Made by a program: the position numbers and the translations under genes | The notes under the pieces: model-generated | Told to the model about the DNA's origin: nothing | The model's database searches: none | The model's input: the letters and a program-made list of their open reading frames with translations, nothing else | Shown: piece after piece, positions 26,300 through 34,070 of the stretch | Layout: every line of letters begins with the position of its first letter | Numbering within the stretch: the stretch's first letter is position 1 | From: Tritrichomonas musculus | Taxonomy: Eukaryota > Parabasalia > Tritrichomonadida > Tritrichomonadidae | Assembly: GCA_039105265.1 (NCBI GenBank) | Contig: JAPFFF010000011.1 | Coordinates: 372,001-436,000, forward strand | Direction: 5' to 3' | Length of the DNA stretch: 64,000 bases

Positions 26300-26533
26300 T
26301 TAAATCTTACTATTAATTGGGACCACTGAATGGTTTAAAGAATATGTATGATAGTTGAGTTTTTTTGTAGTTATTGGAGGCTTTTCATGGTTTATAGTTC
26401 CCTTCAAATCTCTCTTCTTGATTATAGGTGCAGAATTGATTCTGGTACGCTCTTTTTGCATTTCCAATTGAAGTCTGTCGTAGTAATTCATTCTTTTATC
26501 ATCTCTTATCGTGCGTCTCTGTTGAAAAGACAT
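26300..26533 (-). CDS. Small basic protein, unknown (element B)
   Basis: 77 residues, basic at the N-terminus (MSFQQRRTIRDDKRMNYYDR) and Thr/Lys/Asn-rich at the C-terminus. It is the only leftward gene inside this rightward run and overlaps no neighbour. Its start lies 16 bases from the rightward gene at 26550, another head-to-head pair with almost no spacer. The upstream context has TTTCAATACAAAAATG, close to the usual A-rich lead into ATG. Function unknown. Confidence 0.4.
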   Translation of the reverse strand: MSFQQRRTIRDDKRMNYYDRLQLEMQKERTRINSAPIIKKRDLKGTINHEKPPITTKKLNYHTYSLNHSVVPINSKI

Positions 26534-26549
26534 TTTTGTATTGAAATAA

Positions 26550-26780
26550 ATGACTGAATTAAGTGATTATAAGAGGGAAATTCCTGAACTTAAAAGAATC
26601 AAACGAGCGCTAAAAGAGAAATGCTACGACTATAAACAGCATCTCAATAACGTAAAATCAGGTATGCTTGGCTCAAATGGATTAGCAGTAAGAGAATCGT
26701 TAATTGAAGATATTGAATCTTTAAAAGAGAAAGTTCACAAACTCGAAAAAGAATTTGATAGATTAACCAATAAAGAGTAA
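26550..26780 (+). CDS. Small coiled-coil protein (element B)
   Basis: 76 residues, almost entirely helical and charged: IPELKRIKRALKEKCYDYKQ, then SLIEDIESLKEKVHKLEKEFDRLTN, a classic heptad pattern. It probably dimerises. It follows the head-to-head gene at 26533 and precedes the conserved gene at 26808. No family is recognised. Confidence 0.5.
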   Translation: MTELSDYKREIPELKRIKRALKEKCYDYKQHLNNVKSGMLGSNGLAVRESLIEDIESLKEKVHKLEKEFDRLTNKE

Positions 26781-26807
26781 GATGTACAGAGATTTTTTTG
26801 CACTGAA

Positions 26808-27377
26808 ATGTCTTTAAATAAAGCAAGAATATTGAGCTCAGAAAATGATGCAAGTGTAAAACAGAGTCAAGAAACAAATATAGAAATCAAATTAGCTCCT
26901 CAAAGAGGAAGTGCAGTAGCATATCCACAAATACCGCAACCACAAAATGTAAATTTTACTATGCCGTCCCCACAGGAGGGGTTTGCTTCTCAATACATAC
27001 CTCCAACCAACAGTGTTGCCCAAGACCGAGGAATTGCAGATTTAGGAAATGAGTTGGATACACTTGAAAAGAAAAACAAATTTTTGGAGTTGCTTGTTGG
27101 GATGTATGAGAATAACCCATTAAAGGTAAACTCTTATGTAGTATGTAAATCGACATTATTAATGGATATGATAAAGCTGTTGACAGATTGTGATAAAGTT
27201 GATTTGGTTATTGAAGATGAAGAACCTGGTTGTTGTGTTGCTAGTGTTGCAAAACTGATAAAGATTGATAAGATATTAATCACTAAAGATGGTAAATTCG
27301 AAGAACTAAAATACTGCTACAATCATGTCTATACAGAGTTTGTCAAATATGCAATATCACTCAAATATTGTTGCTAA
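26808..27377 (+). CDS. Conserved Polinton protein with GCC...LKYC C-terminus (element B)
   Basis: 189 residues. The N-terminal half is Gln/Pro-rich and probably disordered. The C-terminal 95 residues form a compact domain with IVPIE/VCKSTLL-type strands, VDLVIEDEEPGCCVASVAK, IDKILI.KDGK and the ending ISLKYCC. The same domain is the C-terminal half of the 174-residue protein of element C at 51851-52375 (GCCAAKSN, IRKIDAIKIIKDNGE, CLKYCIV). Conservation in two elements beside capsid and ATPase genes suggests a virion or assembly role. The spaced Cys pairs could form a metal site. Confidence 0.6.
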   Translation: MSLNKARILSSENDASVKQSQETNIEIKLAPQRGSAVAYPQIPQPQNVNFTMPSPQEGFASQYIPPTNSVAQDRGIADLGNELDTLEKKNKFLELLVGMYENNPLKVNSYVVCKSTLLMDMIKLLTDCDKVDLVIEDEEPGCCVASVAKLIKIDKILITKDGKFEELKYCYNHVYTEFVKYAISLKYCC

Positions 27378-27435
27378 TTACTTTTTCTTAATAAGAAATG
27401 ACTTACTTTTAGTAAGGCTTTTTTTCGAAGGAAAA

Positions 27436-27567
27436 ATGTTTTGTGAGATACTTTTATGTATGATTCTAGCTGTTAATGTTATGGAGTTATTTGTGATAAT
27501 ATCAGCATTGAAACCTGATGAACCACCTGAATTAAGTGAAGAGATGCGACAGAAACTTTATTGCTAA
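27436..27567 (+). CDS. 43-residue single-pass membrane protein (element B)
   Basis: The ATG at 27436 is chosen because CTTTTTTTCG lies 12 bases upstream, the usual start context. The product MFCEILLCMILAVNVMELFV continues into a short hydrophobic helix (to about residue 24) and an acidic Pro/Glu tail (KPDEPPELSEEMRQ). It ends four bases before the ATPase start and could be translated from the same RNA. Small membrane proteins next to the packaging ATPase would fit a role at an internal membrane or vertex, by inference only. Confidence 0.45.
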   Translation: MFCEILLCMILAVNVMELFVIISALKPDEPPELSEEMRQKLYC

Positions 27568-27570
27568 GAA

Positions 27571-28482
27571 ATGCTTAAACCTACAAAGTTTGATTATTCG
27601 ACAGTGTTTTTTTCAGATTCTAGTGATTCAGAAGAGCTATTTACTGAACCTCAGATAAAACCCTTTTTTAACATCGACATTGAGATGAGTAAAGCGTATA
27701 AAAAAAATGAATCCAAGATATTGAGTGAATCTATTAGACCAATTGCTAATGGTATCTACGCAAATTATAATTCATTAAACATCATTGTTGGAGCTCAAGG
27801 AAAGGGTAAATCTCATATTGTATTGCGTGATATTATTCAAATATCAAGAATCCCTGGTGCGGCTCATTTAATCGTTTATATTAGTAAGAACGGAGTGATA
27901 AATGATTCAACATTTGAAGCACAGCGAGAATTGATTAAACTTCCTGTGAAAGTCATATCTGATTCAAATGCTGAGAATTACTTAAAAGAACTTGATTTAT
28001 GGAAAGAATTGTATGATAAATACGTTAATAATAATACTCGATTAGATGACAGCTCTGCTGGCCCAAGCTTTGCTTGTGAAGAGAAGATAAATAAGATGCT
28101 CTCCTTTTTATGTATTTCAAAGACTTCGTCTCGGTCTGCAAAGCCTCTAAATACTATCATTTTATGTGAGGATTTCATTAAATCAAAGCTATTGAAATCA
28201 GCTTATTTTACCAATTATATCACTCAATTACGGCACAAACATTCTATTGTCTATGTTAATGTTCAATTCTTTAAAGCAATACCGACGGATTACAAGAATA
28301 ATTGCACATCTTTCTTCATATTTAAAGGATTCTCACGACAGAAAATGGGTTATATATACCAACAAGTTGTTATGCCAATTGAATTCGAAGATTTGTGGAG
28401 GAGATATTGTTGTATGAAAAACCATGATTTCATCTTGGTGAACACACGAGAAGGTAGTATAGAGTTTATTAGTTGTGTGTAA
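27571..28482 (+). CDS. A32/FtsK-HerA-type genome packaging ATPase (element B)
   Basis: 303 residues. Walker A is VGAQGKGKSH at about residues 73-81 and Walker B is NTIILCEDF at about 195. Between them lie helix-rich segments, and after Walker B come the sensor-like stretch FTNYITQLRHKHSIVYVNVQFF and the typical C-terminal IEFEDLWRRYCC. This is the motor that packages DNA into the capsid in Polintons and related large viruses. The coding DNA contains the GC palindrome CAAGC-TTT-GCTTG at 28064-28076 encoding GPSFACEE, a linker not needed for the fold. The stop overlaps TAAA. Confidence 0.85.
   Translation: MLKPTKFDYSTVFFSDSSDSEELFTEPQIKPFFNIDIEMSKAYKKNESKILSESIRPIANGIYANYNSLNIIVGAQGKGKSHIVLRDIIQISRIPGAAHLIVYISKNGVINDSTFEAQRELIKLPVKVISDSNAENYLKELDLWKELYDKYVNNNTRLDDSSAGPSFACEEKINKMLSFLCISKTSSRSAKPLNTIILCEDFIKSKLLKSAYFTNYITQLRHKHSIVYVNVQFFKAIPTDYKNNCTSFFIFKGFSRQKMGYIYQQVVMPIEFEDLWRRYCCMKNHDFILVNTREGSIEFISCV
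28064..28076. repeat. CAAGC-TTT-GCTTG hairpin inside the ATPase coding sequence
   Basis: It shares about 24 bases of context (GCTGGCCC before, GTGA after) with the copy at 19778-19790, which lies in an unrelated gene in the opposite sense. The encoded residues lie between Walker A and Walker B. Confidence 0.6.
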
Positions 28483-28510
28483 AAAATTATTGTGTTCAAA
28501 GTATATTTTT

Positions 28511-28969
28511 TTAGTCTAATACAATATTTTGATGAGTACCCTTAAATATTGTTGGTTCTGGTATATCATATTTCTCTCTTAGCTTTAATAACATATCGCG
28601 GTTTGTTTTGTTGATTCGTTCAATGGAATAGTTATAATATTCATGTTCTTTATATACTTGCTTTTCTGTATTACCGTTAACAAAGAACTCTAATGAATTA
28701 CAGTTAATTCTTCTCCTTGTATTAGATGTTAAAACGACATGCTCAAACCCCATTTCTTTGATTTTATCTGGGTAGAATCTAATTGTTTTATCCGGTGTTT
28801 GTAGTGAAATGTATAACACTTTCGCAATAAAACTCGATTTGTTGATAATAGGATATTTTTCGCAAAGCAGTGTGAAATCACATTTATTGAAATCATCAGG
28901 GTTTTCCAATAGAGAGATAAGATTGTTGATATATTCGAAAACTCTAAGTGATTTGCTATTGCAAGCCAT
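28511..28969 (-). CDS. Conserved small Polinton protein, RFYPDK family (element B)
   Basis: 152 residues, homologous to the 148-residue protein of element C at 51383-51829. Shared features in order are (Y)I/VNxL, CDFTLLCEKYP/CNFSILCDKYP, GKVLY(V/I)S.(K/Q), RFYPDK(I/L)KE, NTRRRI/NSRRKI, EF(F/Y)(V/I)NGNT..Q.Y and YYNYSI. The strand-rich pattern and conserved NGNT turn suggest a compact beta protein. Function is unknown; it lies beside the ATPase in B and the capsid gene in C, so a virion role is plausible. Confidence 0.6.
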   Translation of the reverse strand: MACNSKSLRVFEYINNLISLLENPDDFNKCDFTLLCEKYPIINKSSFIAKVLYISLQTPDKTIRFYPDKIKEMGFEHVVLTSNTRRRINCNSLEFFVNGNTEKQVYKEHEYYNYSIERINKTNRDMLLKLREKYDIPEPTIFKGTHQNIVLD

Positions 28970-29032
28970 TTTGTAATGAAATAAAAATTTAAAAAAATAT
29001 TTGATTTACTTAACTTATGGTTCATAATCAAA

Positions 29033-29737
29033 TTATGTTTTGTTATTTCCAAGATGAGGTCTTGTGTTATAGTATTTCCAATCATTCCATACAACTTGGT
29101 AATTTCTATCTTTGTATCTATATGTTAACTTTGATTTCTGATTAACATATTGTGATATCAATTCACAACCTTCTTTAGCAAATAATTGTGCAATATGTTC
29201 ATGAGTGTATCTTGGGCATTTAGATTTATGTGCCCTATATCCTGTATTCCATTTTGTTGGTGTTGTTTGGTATTCCAGTCCTTCAAATAAGTATCGTATT
29301 TTGGTTCGTCCATCAACATATTTATCAAGTAATTCACAACCTTCTAGCTTCATTGAATCTCTCAAATTGTTTTCTTTAGCTAATCGTTTCTTTTCAATTT
29401 TATCATTTTTGTACTCTTCTAGTTTCGTAATTCCATTGGGATTAATATCATATTTCATTTTACTTTTACTCTTATAAGCACTTCTTATAGGATCAATAAC
29501 AAAATCTTCAAGATGAGTAGTCAATAATTGTGTTGGATTAGAGTTTTTATAAAAATAGATTAGCGAACTTGGATATATATTCTTAGGTGTTTTGATGATT
29601 GTACAGTTATTTTCTTCAAACAATAGCTTAACTAAATCATATGTTGCATCAACAGTTTTTGGAATATACGATGTATAAAACTTATTTTTGTGGTTTTCAA
29701 TAATGTTAGCTTTCATAGTACTTAATGCTTCGCTCAT
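29033..29737 (-). CDS. Protein with two EGCELL..Y repeats, nuclease-associated type (element B)
   Basis: About 234 residues from the ATG at 29735-29737, chosen because it follows TATTTTTTTCCACAC and MSEAL is the first good start. The C-terminal part carries two copies of a unit of about 50 residues: EGCELLDKYVDGRTKIRYLF ... KWNTGYRAHKSKCPRYTHE and EGCELISQYVNQKSKLTYRY ... WNDWKYYNTRPHLG. This unit type is known from giant viruses and phages, often beside HNH or other endonucleases, as a likely DNA-recognition repeat. The N-terminal half is unassigned. It is the outermost gene on this side of element B. Confidence 0.5.
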   Translation of the reverse strand: MSEALSTMKANIIENHKNKFYTSYIPKTVDATYDLVKLLFEENNCTIIKTPKNIYPSSLIYFYKNSNPTQLLTTHLEDFVIDPIRSAYKSKSKMKYDINPNGITKLEEYKNDKIEKKRLAKENNLRDSMKLEGCELLDKYVDGRTKIRYLFEGLEYQTTPTKWNTGYRAHKSKCPRYTHEHIAQLFAKEGCELISQYVNQKSKLTYRYKDRNYQVVWNDWKYYNTRPHLGNNKT

Positions 29738-29874
29738 TTTTAGTGTGGAAAAAAATAAAAAATAATTATCACTTGAATGATGACATGATGGACTGAAAGA
29801 AATGAATAAGTAGTTTGTGCGTATTGAAGAGAATGTGATAAACAACATTGAGTACAACATATGAATCTCAATGA
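29738..29874. other. Right border zone of element B
   Basis: No gene is seen. It contains an AGTAGTTTGTGCGT word (about 29810) that recurs as AGTAGTTCGTGCTT just past the border (about 29889), and a small inverted repeat CATTGAG (29846-29852) with CTCAATG (29867-29873). One of these may mark the element end, but no partner terminus was found. Confidence 0.3.
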
Positions 29875-30126
29875 TATTATATCAAATCAGTAGTTCGTGC
29901 TTCTAACCCCTCTAAAGACTTCCTATACACTACTATCCCTGGTTTCTCACGTGAAGAACAACGGAAAAAAGATTGTTTGATTAAATGGTTCGATACTCAT
30001 ATCGAATTCATTCAACAATTTTTGTCACCCGGAATGATGATTGGTTACGATCAAGGATATTATGTTCCTATATCAAAAGAAAAAGCAAAAGAAATAGCAA
30101 AAGAAAAAGCAAAAGAAGATAAATAA
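29875..30126 (+). pseudogene. 3' end of a host gene cut off at the element B border
   Basis: A rightward frame is open from 29875 to TAA at 30124-30126 (83 residues) without an ATG near its beginning. It reads SVVRASNPSKDFLYTTIPGF, EEQRKKDCLIKWFDTHIEFI, then a KEKAKE repeat tail, and its stop overlaps TAAA like other genes here. It looks like the C-terminal part of a normal gene whose 5' part is missing exactly where the Polinton begins, so it probably marks the insertion. The family is not recognised. Confidence 0.5.
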
Positions 30127-30219
30127 ATAAAAAAGTTAATTTTTTAAATTAAAGGTTTATTAGAAACCTAAATCTTGTTGAGAGTAATTTTTATACCGAC
30201 CTCTCAATAATCGGAATTT

Positions 30220-30717
30220 TTATTTTTCGTCAACTTCTTGAACGTTAGGTGGAACTGGTTCAGTGTGTAGATCTTGACGTTCAACTGAGGTGAGGAAATT
30301 GTCAATGTGGAATTTGAACCAGGATACGTTTGGTGTTTTCATTTGGAATTCAGCAATTCTTGAGTGAACTACTTCATTTGCCAAATTCTCGTCCCCATTT
30401 TATCGCTTTTTGAAGAATTCGATCAATTCATTTCTTAGCTGAATTTCCTTTTGAGATTTTTGATCGGATGTGAATTCTTGTATATTTCCCCATTTGTGAG
30501 TTTGAGGTAATTCTTGCCAATTTTCTGGTGGAGGTGGAAGTTGTGGTGGTGGTGGGAGGTCTTGTAATTTTTTATAAATATCTGCTTTTAATTTGTTAGG
30601 ATCGGCATTCATTCTTGCCCATTCTTCTTGACTCATTCCTGGTGGCGGTGGGACTGGTGGCATATTTTTCTTCTTTAAATCCCAAAGAACATTTTTGGTT
30701 ACTTCGCTTGAAATTTG
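30220..30717 (-). pseudogene. Pro-rich and C-terminal segments of an interrupted host gene
   Basis: Continues, in the same frame, the gene that begins at 32187. From the TAG at 30718-30720 the frame reads QISSEVTKNVLWDLKKKN, a Pro-rich stretch (MPPVPPPPGMSQEEWARMN, LPPPPQLPPPPENW) and LRNELIEFFKKR. It meets TAA at 30400-30402 and then stays open again through NGDENLANEVVHSRIAEFQM to a TAA at 30220-30222, which overlaps TAAA. The segment 30400-30663 could be an independent gene of 87 residues starting at MPPVPPPP. An unbroken frame with coding-like composition on both sides of each stop argues for one gene with nonsense changes or read-through. Confidence 0.5.
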
Positions 30718-31695
30718 CTATTCCATTTGTTGAGTATCGAGGTCTTTGAGATTTGACCATCTTTCTTTTTCATCATCATTGAGTAACTCATCAGGGAAAA
30801 TTCTTGATGCCTTTCGATTTCCTGTAATTTTGGCATTCAATCTTTTTTGAACTTCATCATTTATTTCTTCTTCTTCTTTTTCAGGAAATAGTTTTTGTAA
30901 TTTTCTGACGGTGGTTTTGATGAGATTTTCTTTGCTTTCTTCTTCTTCATCTTTTTCAGGTGCGGTTTGATCCTTTTCATCTTTGTGAGGCAATTTGTTT
31001 AAGATTTCGAGAACTTCGTCAACATCTTTATCAACATCATCATCAGAATCTTTTTCGATTTCTATAATTGATTGAATTTCCTTGGTTGCTGATTCCCATT
31101 TTTTCAATTCTTCACTGCTCAATAATTCCTTTGAGAAGATTTCTCTTGCTGTCTTTTTACCGTCATACATTTTGTTAAACAATCTGCTATCTGCATCGGC
31201 CATTGCCTCTTCTCTTGACATTTTTGGATTTATTCTTTGTAATATGTCTGCTGTTGATGAAATGAGATACTCTTTTGCATTTTCTTCGTCATAATGCTCT
31301 TCTTCAATTTTTTGAGCATATTTTACATTTTCTTCTTCCGTGAGCAATTCAATCAAAGGTGGGACTTGTTCGAGGTATTTGTGTTCTTCCATAACTGTAA
31401 CAATTTTTTCACGTGCATGTGCATATGCATCAGCGAATGGTGACAAAGGATAAATTTTTCTATACGCAATTGTTAATTCTGAAATTGCGTTTTGTTGATC
31501 TTTTGATAATTCTGGATGGTCTGCTTCAATGATTTCATTCATTTCATCAATATTTTTTGGATCTTCAGGTGTTAATTCCCCTAAAAGTGCTTTATTGTTT
31601 GTGTACTCTGAACGATATTCTGGACAATATTGATACAATAAAAACTTTATTACATCGAATGGCAAGCCTATCTTATGATTTTGTCTGTAATCGAA
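30718..31695 (-). pseudogene. Charged middle segment of the same interrupted host gene
   Basis: In frame with the segment at 31696-32187. Directly after its TAA the frame reads FDYRQNHKIGLPFDVIKFLL with no stop, then 315 residues of acidic helical protein with two similar units of about 60 residues: EYLISSTADILQRINPKMSREEA ... DSRLFNKMYDGKKTAREIFSKELLSSEE, and ENLIKTTVRKLQKLFPEKEEEE ... KRLNAKITGNRKASRIFPDELLNDDE. There is no ATG near the beginning; the first residues of the open part are read from TTG, so an independent start is unlikely. It ends MEQ-side at TAG 30718-30720 followed by CAA. Function unknown. Confidence 0.5.
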
Positions 31696-32187
31696 TTACT
31701 TTTGGATTTTTGTTGCCATTTTTGGCTTTTTGAGATCTGCTAATTTTTTTTCAAAATCATCCCACCAAGTAGCGCACTGAATTGTAATTGTGTCATCATT
31801 TGGTTTTTCGTCGTCGATGAACAAATGTAGTGCTTGTTTTTCACCTTTTGCAAATAATTCGTCTCCTAATAAATGTGCTGCAAGGAGACACTTTTGATCT
31901 TGATCTAAAGAATTCCATAACTTATTTGCATTTAGCCAGTTGAGTTGCTCTTTTGGTGTTTTTATCCCTTTTTCTTGAAATTCTTGTATTTGTTTGTAGG
32001 AGAGTTTTGCTGGTAAATGATTGTATGGGTGAAATTTTATATGAGTCAAATCAATTTCTTTTTCTTCTTCTTCAGCTTCTGCTTCGGCTTTTGCAATTTC
32101 TTGCAGGTATTGCATTTTTGTTATTTCTTCAACTTCAGGTTTCTTTTGCTGAGTGTTGCTGTTGTTGCTGTTGTCGCTGTTAGACAT
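31696..32187 (-). CDS. First segment of an unknown charged host protein
   Basis: 164 residues from the ATG at 32185-32187, chosen because the Inr-like word TCACTTTTTA lies just upstream, as expected in trichomonads. The N-terminus is Ser/Asn-rich (MSNSDNSNNSNTQQKKP), followed by a Glu/Ala coiled coil and a folded-looking part (FHPYNHLPAKLSYKQIQEF, LLAAHLLGDELFAKGEKQAL, CATWWDDFEKKLADLKK). It ends in TAA at 31696-31698, but the same frame continues open beyond, so this is probably the amino end of a longer gene reaching 30220. It is divergent from the gene at 32320. Confidence 0.55.
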   Translation of the reverse strand: MSNSDNSNNSNTQQKKPEVEEITKMQYLQEIAKAEAEAEEEEKEIDLTHIKFHPYNHLPAKLSYKQIQEFQEKGIKTPKEQLNWLNANKLWNSLDQDQKCLLAAHLLGDELFAKGEKQALHLFIDDEKPNDDTITIQCATWWDDFEKKLADLKKPKMATKIQK

Positions 32188-32319
32188 GCTAAAAAGTGAT
32201 GTGGTGAGGCGACGAGAAAAAATTAGATTTTCGGTAAACGGTATCCACCCCGAAAACCCGTTAGGTCCCTCGCTAAAAATATGATTTTTCGAGCTCACCT
32301 CATCACCTCATTTTTACTT
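32188..32319. promoter_or_regulatory. Bidirectional host promoter with two Inr-like motifs
   Basis: On the minus strand TCACTTTTTAGC lies directly before the ATG at 32187. On the plus strand TCATTTTTACTT lies directly before the ATG at 32320. Both fit the trichomonad initiator (TCA, pyrimidine, T-rich), giving leaders of about ten bases or fewer. The short spacer also holds TCACC-type words (CCTCACCACATCA and GCTCACCTCATCACC) mirrored on the two sides, possibly shared factor sites. Confidence 0.6.
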
Positions 32320-32763
32320 ATGTCGTCCCAGCAACAGGTACCCGAAAAAGAGCAAGAAAAGCAAAAAGAGCAAGAAAGGCCAAATCCTAATATCACAGTT
32401 ACGAGCTATTTCTATAATCAAGTCGAAAAAGATCGAATCAAAAGAGGAATCGCCATGTCTTATATGTACCAATCATTCAAAAATCAATGCAAAGACTTCA
32501 ATTTTTCACTTGATTTTGATACCAATGTACATAAAATTGTCCTCAAAATGGATAAAGTTATCATCGATCGTGCTGAATATGAAGCAACAAAGTCTTTCAT
32601 GCAAAGAGAAGTTGATCACGATCGTTTTGAAACCAATAAATTCCCTGAAGTACCTAAAGAACCATATATTGAATGGGTTTTAACATCTGACGAATTTGAA
32701 GAAGAGGAAAAGAAAGAAGAAGAAAAAGACGACGACAAAAAAGATCCTGATTGGAAGCCATAA
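32320..32763 (+). CDS. Unknown charged host protein, divergent partner
   Basis: 147 residues from the ATG at 32320, immediately after an Inr-like TCATTTTTAC. The N-terminus is a Lys/Glu/Gln coil (PEKEQEKQKEQERP). The middle part looks folded (ITVTSYFYNQVEKDRIKRGI, MYQSFKNQCKDFNFSLDFDT), and the tail is acidic (DEFEEEEKKEEEKDDDKK). The stop overlaps TAAA. It shares composition and promoter with the leftward gene, so the pair may be co-expressed. No family is recognised. Confidence 0.6.
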   Translation: MSSQQQVPEKEQEKQKEQERPNPNITVTSYFYNQVEKDRIKRGIAMSYMYQSFKNQCKDFNFSLDFDTNVHKIVLKMDKVIIDRAEYEATKSFMQREVDHDRFETNKFPEVPKEPYIEWVLTSDEFEEEEKKEEEKDDDKKDPDWKP

Positions 32764-32869
32764 AAAGGACGTTTATTGAGAGGACGTTTAATAAATACTC
32801 TCATACTAGGTTTTAAGTAAACCACACAATTAACAACTTTTTCTATAGCTTTTTTGATATTAACGATAC

Positions 32870-33005
32870 GGGGCCTCCTTCCTAGCAGAGCGTTGAGAGG
32901 AATCCTGAGAGCAGCCCAGTGGAAGATCATTAATGGGAGTGGGGGATCATACCTGGCATAGCGGGGCTGGGGTCGCGGATGGGAAATATTTGACGCGGTT
33001 TTTGA
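32870..33005. ncRNA. GC-rich island, candidate structured RNA
   Basis: About 135 bases that are visibly GC-rich stand between host gene 3' DNA and more than 1 kb of very AT-rich spacer. In AT-rich genomes such islands are often RNA genes. Possible pairings include TTCCT with AGGAA (about 32879 and 32901) and CAGCCC with GGGCTG (about 32912 and 32963). The plus strand contains ATCATACCTGGCA near 32947, faintly like a U1 snRNA 5' end, and GGTTTTTGA near 32998, faintly like an Sm site, but a full U1 fold was not seen. The minus strand is also open as a reading frame, so a short coding relic is an alternative. Confidence 0.35.
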
Positions 33006-33029
33006 ACGAAGTGCAAAAATCATGGCAAA

Positions 33030-34065
33030 TATATAACTACTATATTTAAAAAAAATATATGTGATATTTATTGATTATTTTTGACCCACATTTTGGCCCA
33101 TGAAGAAGTAGGAAAATTTTTAAATAATAGAGTTTAAACTTTATAACAATAAATATATATTCATTAATAAACATATATGTTAATCAAAGCAATTAATAAG
33201 ATATATATAATTTTTATTCAAAGATATTTATATTTCAAAAATGAAAAAAATGAAAATTCGATGGATCATATCACGGCGTATGCCAAAAATTAAACTCCAA
33301 AATTAAAAATTTAATTATAAATATAAGTATTTTAAATTATAATATCTGATTTTATCATTATAGATTTTGCATAAAATCGAGATACTCAAAAAATGTCATT
33401 TTTGATGAATGAAAAAGCTTCATAAAAATGTCGATAAAAGGGACCATTTGGAGAGAGATGCTTTTTCAATTTTCAAATTGTTTGGAAATTATATATATTA
33501 AGATTGCTTGGAAATATAAAGTGAATTTACATAATAAATCAAAGAATTATTGATTAGTGATATAATTGAATATTTCTATTTTGAGGTAATATAAATGGTT
33601 TATATAAATTATTAAATATAATATAAAATTAATTTCTATCATAAAAAATAATATTGCTTTAATATTATAAATTTTTTGACAAATTATTAAGATAATCATG
33701 TATTAATTTTAACAAATTTCTCGAATTAATAAAAACGCTTTTAGAAATGCTTTAAAGTCTATATTATTCAATTATTTTGATGTTAAAATTAATTTAATAG
33801 TATAAATGCTTTTAAAGGCAAAATACAAAAACAATTTATATATTTTAATCCAAGATAAATATATTTTTTATGAAAATTTTAGAAAATTTTTCTTGATATT
33901 AAGATTTATAAAAATTGGCCCAGGACCATAGGCACTAAAGAATATATATTTATTAAAAATAAATTAAAAAATTAAATATAAATTTGCATAAAAAATCTTC
34001 TTTTGAATTTTAAGATATTAATAAGATTTTAGAAAAAATGATATGAATAAATGAAAAAGTTGGAT
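33030..34065. other. Very AT-rich intergenic spacer
   Basis: About 1 kb composed mainly of A/T runs, with no supported gene, no tandem array and no terminal repeats. It separates the host gene pair from the Asn-rich gene. Confidence 0.7.
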
Positions 34066-34070
34066 GAAAT

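Larger units (their letters stand above)
14570..29874. mobile_element. Polinton/Maverick element B
   Basis: AT-rich Polinton DNA carrying DDE integrase, double-jelly-roll major capsid protein, A32/FtsK-type packaging ATPase, KilA-N protein, fibre gene, large Ca-loop protein and a set of small genes, several with homologues in element C. No polymerase or protease gene is visible within these limits. The right limit is placed where a non-element reading frame begins at 29875. No terminal repeat pair was found. The element looks mostly whole, with about two or three breaks confined to the fibre gene. It may be separate from A or fused to it. Confidence 0.75.

Noticed and set aside
32943-33010. 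Firm call of U1 snRNA
   Set aside because: Only a short 5' end-like word and an Sm-like word are present; the stem-loop layout of U1 could not be drawn, so it stays a speculative note.
32616-33023. Leftward frame of 135 codons across the GC-rich island
   Set aside because: It runs antisense into the 3' end of the charged host gene and has mixed composition. The GC-island itself is kept as a candidate RNA, with a coding relic as the alternative.
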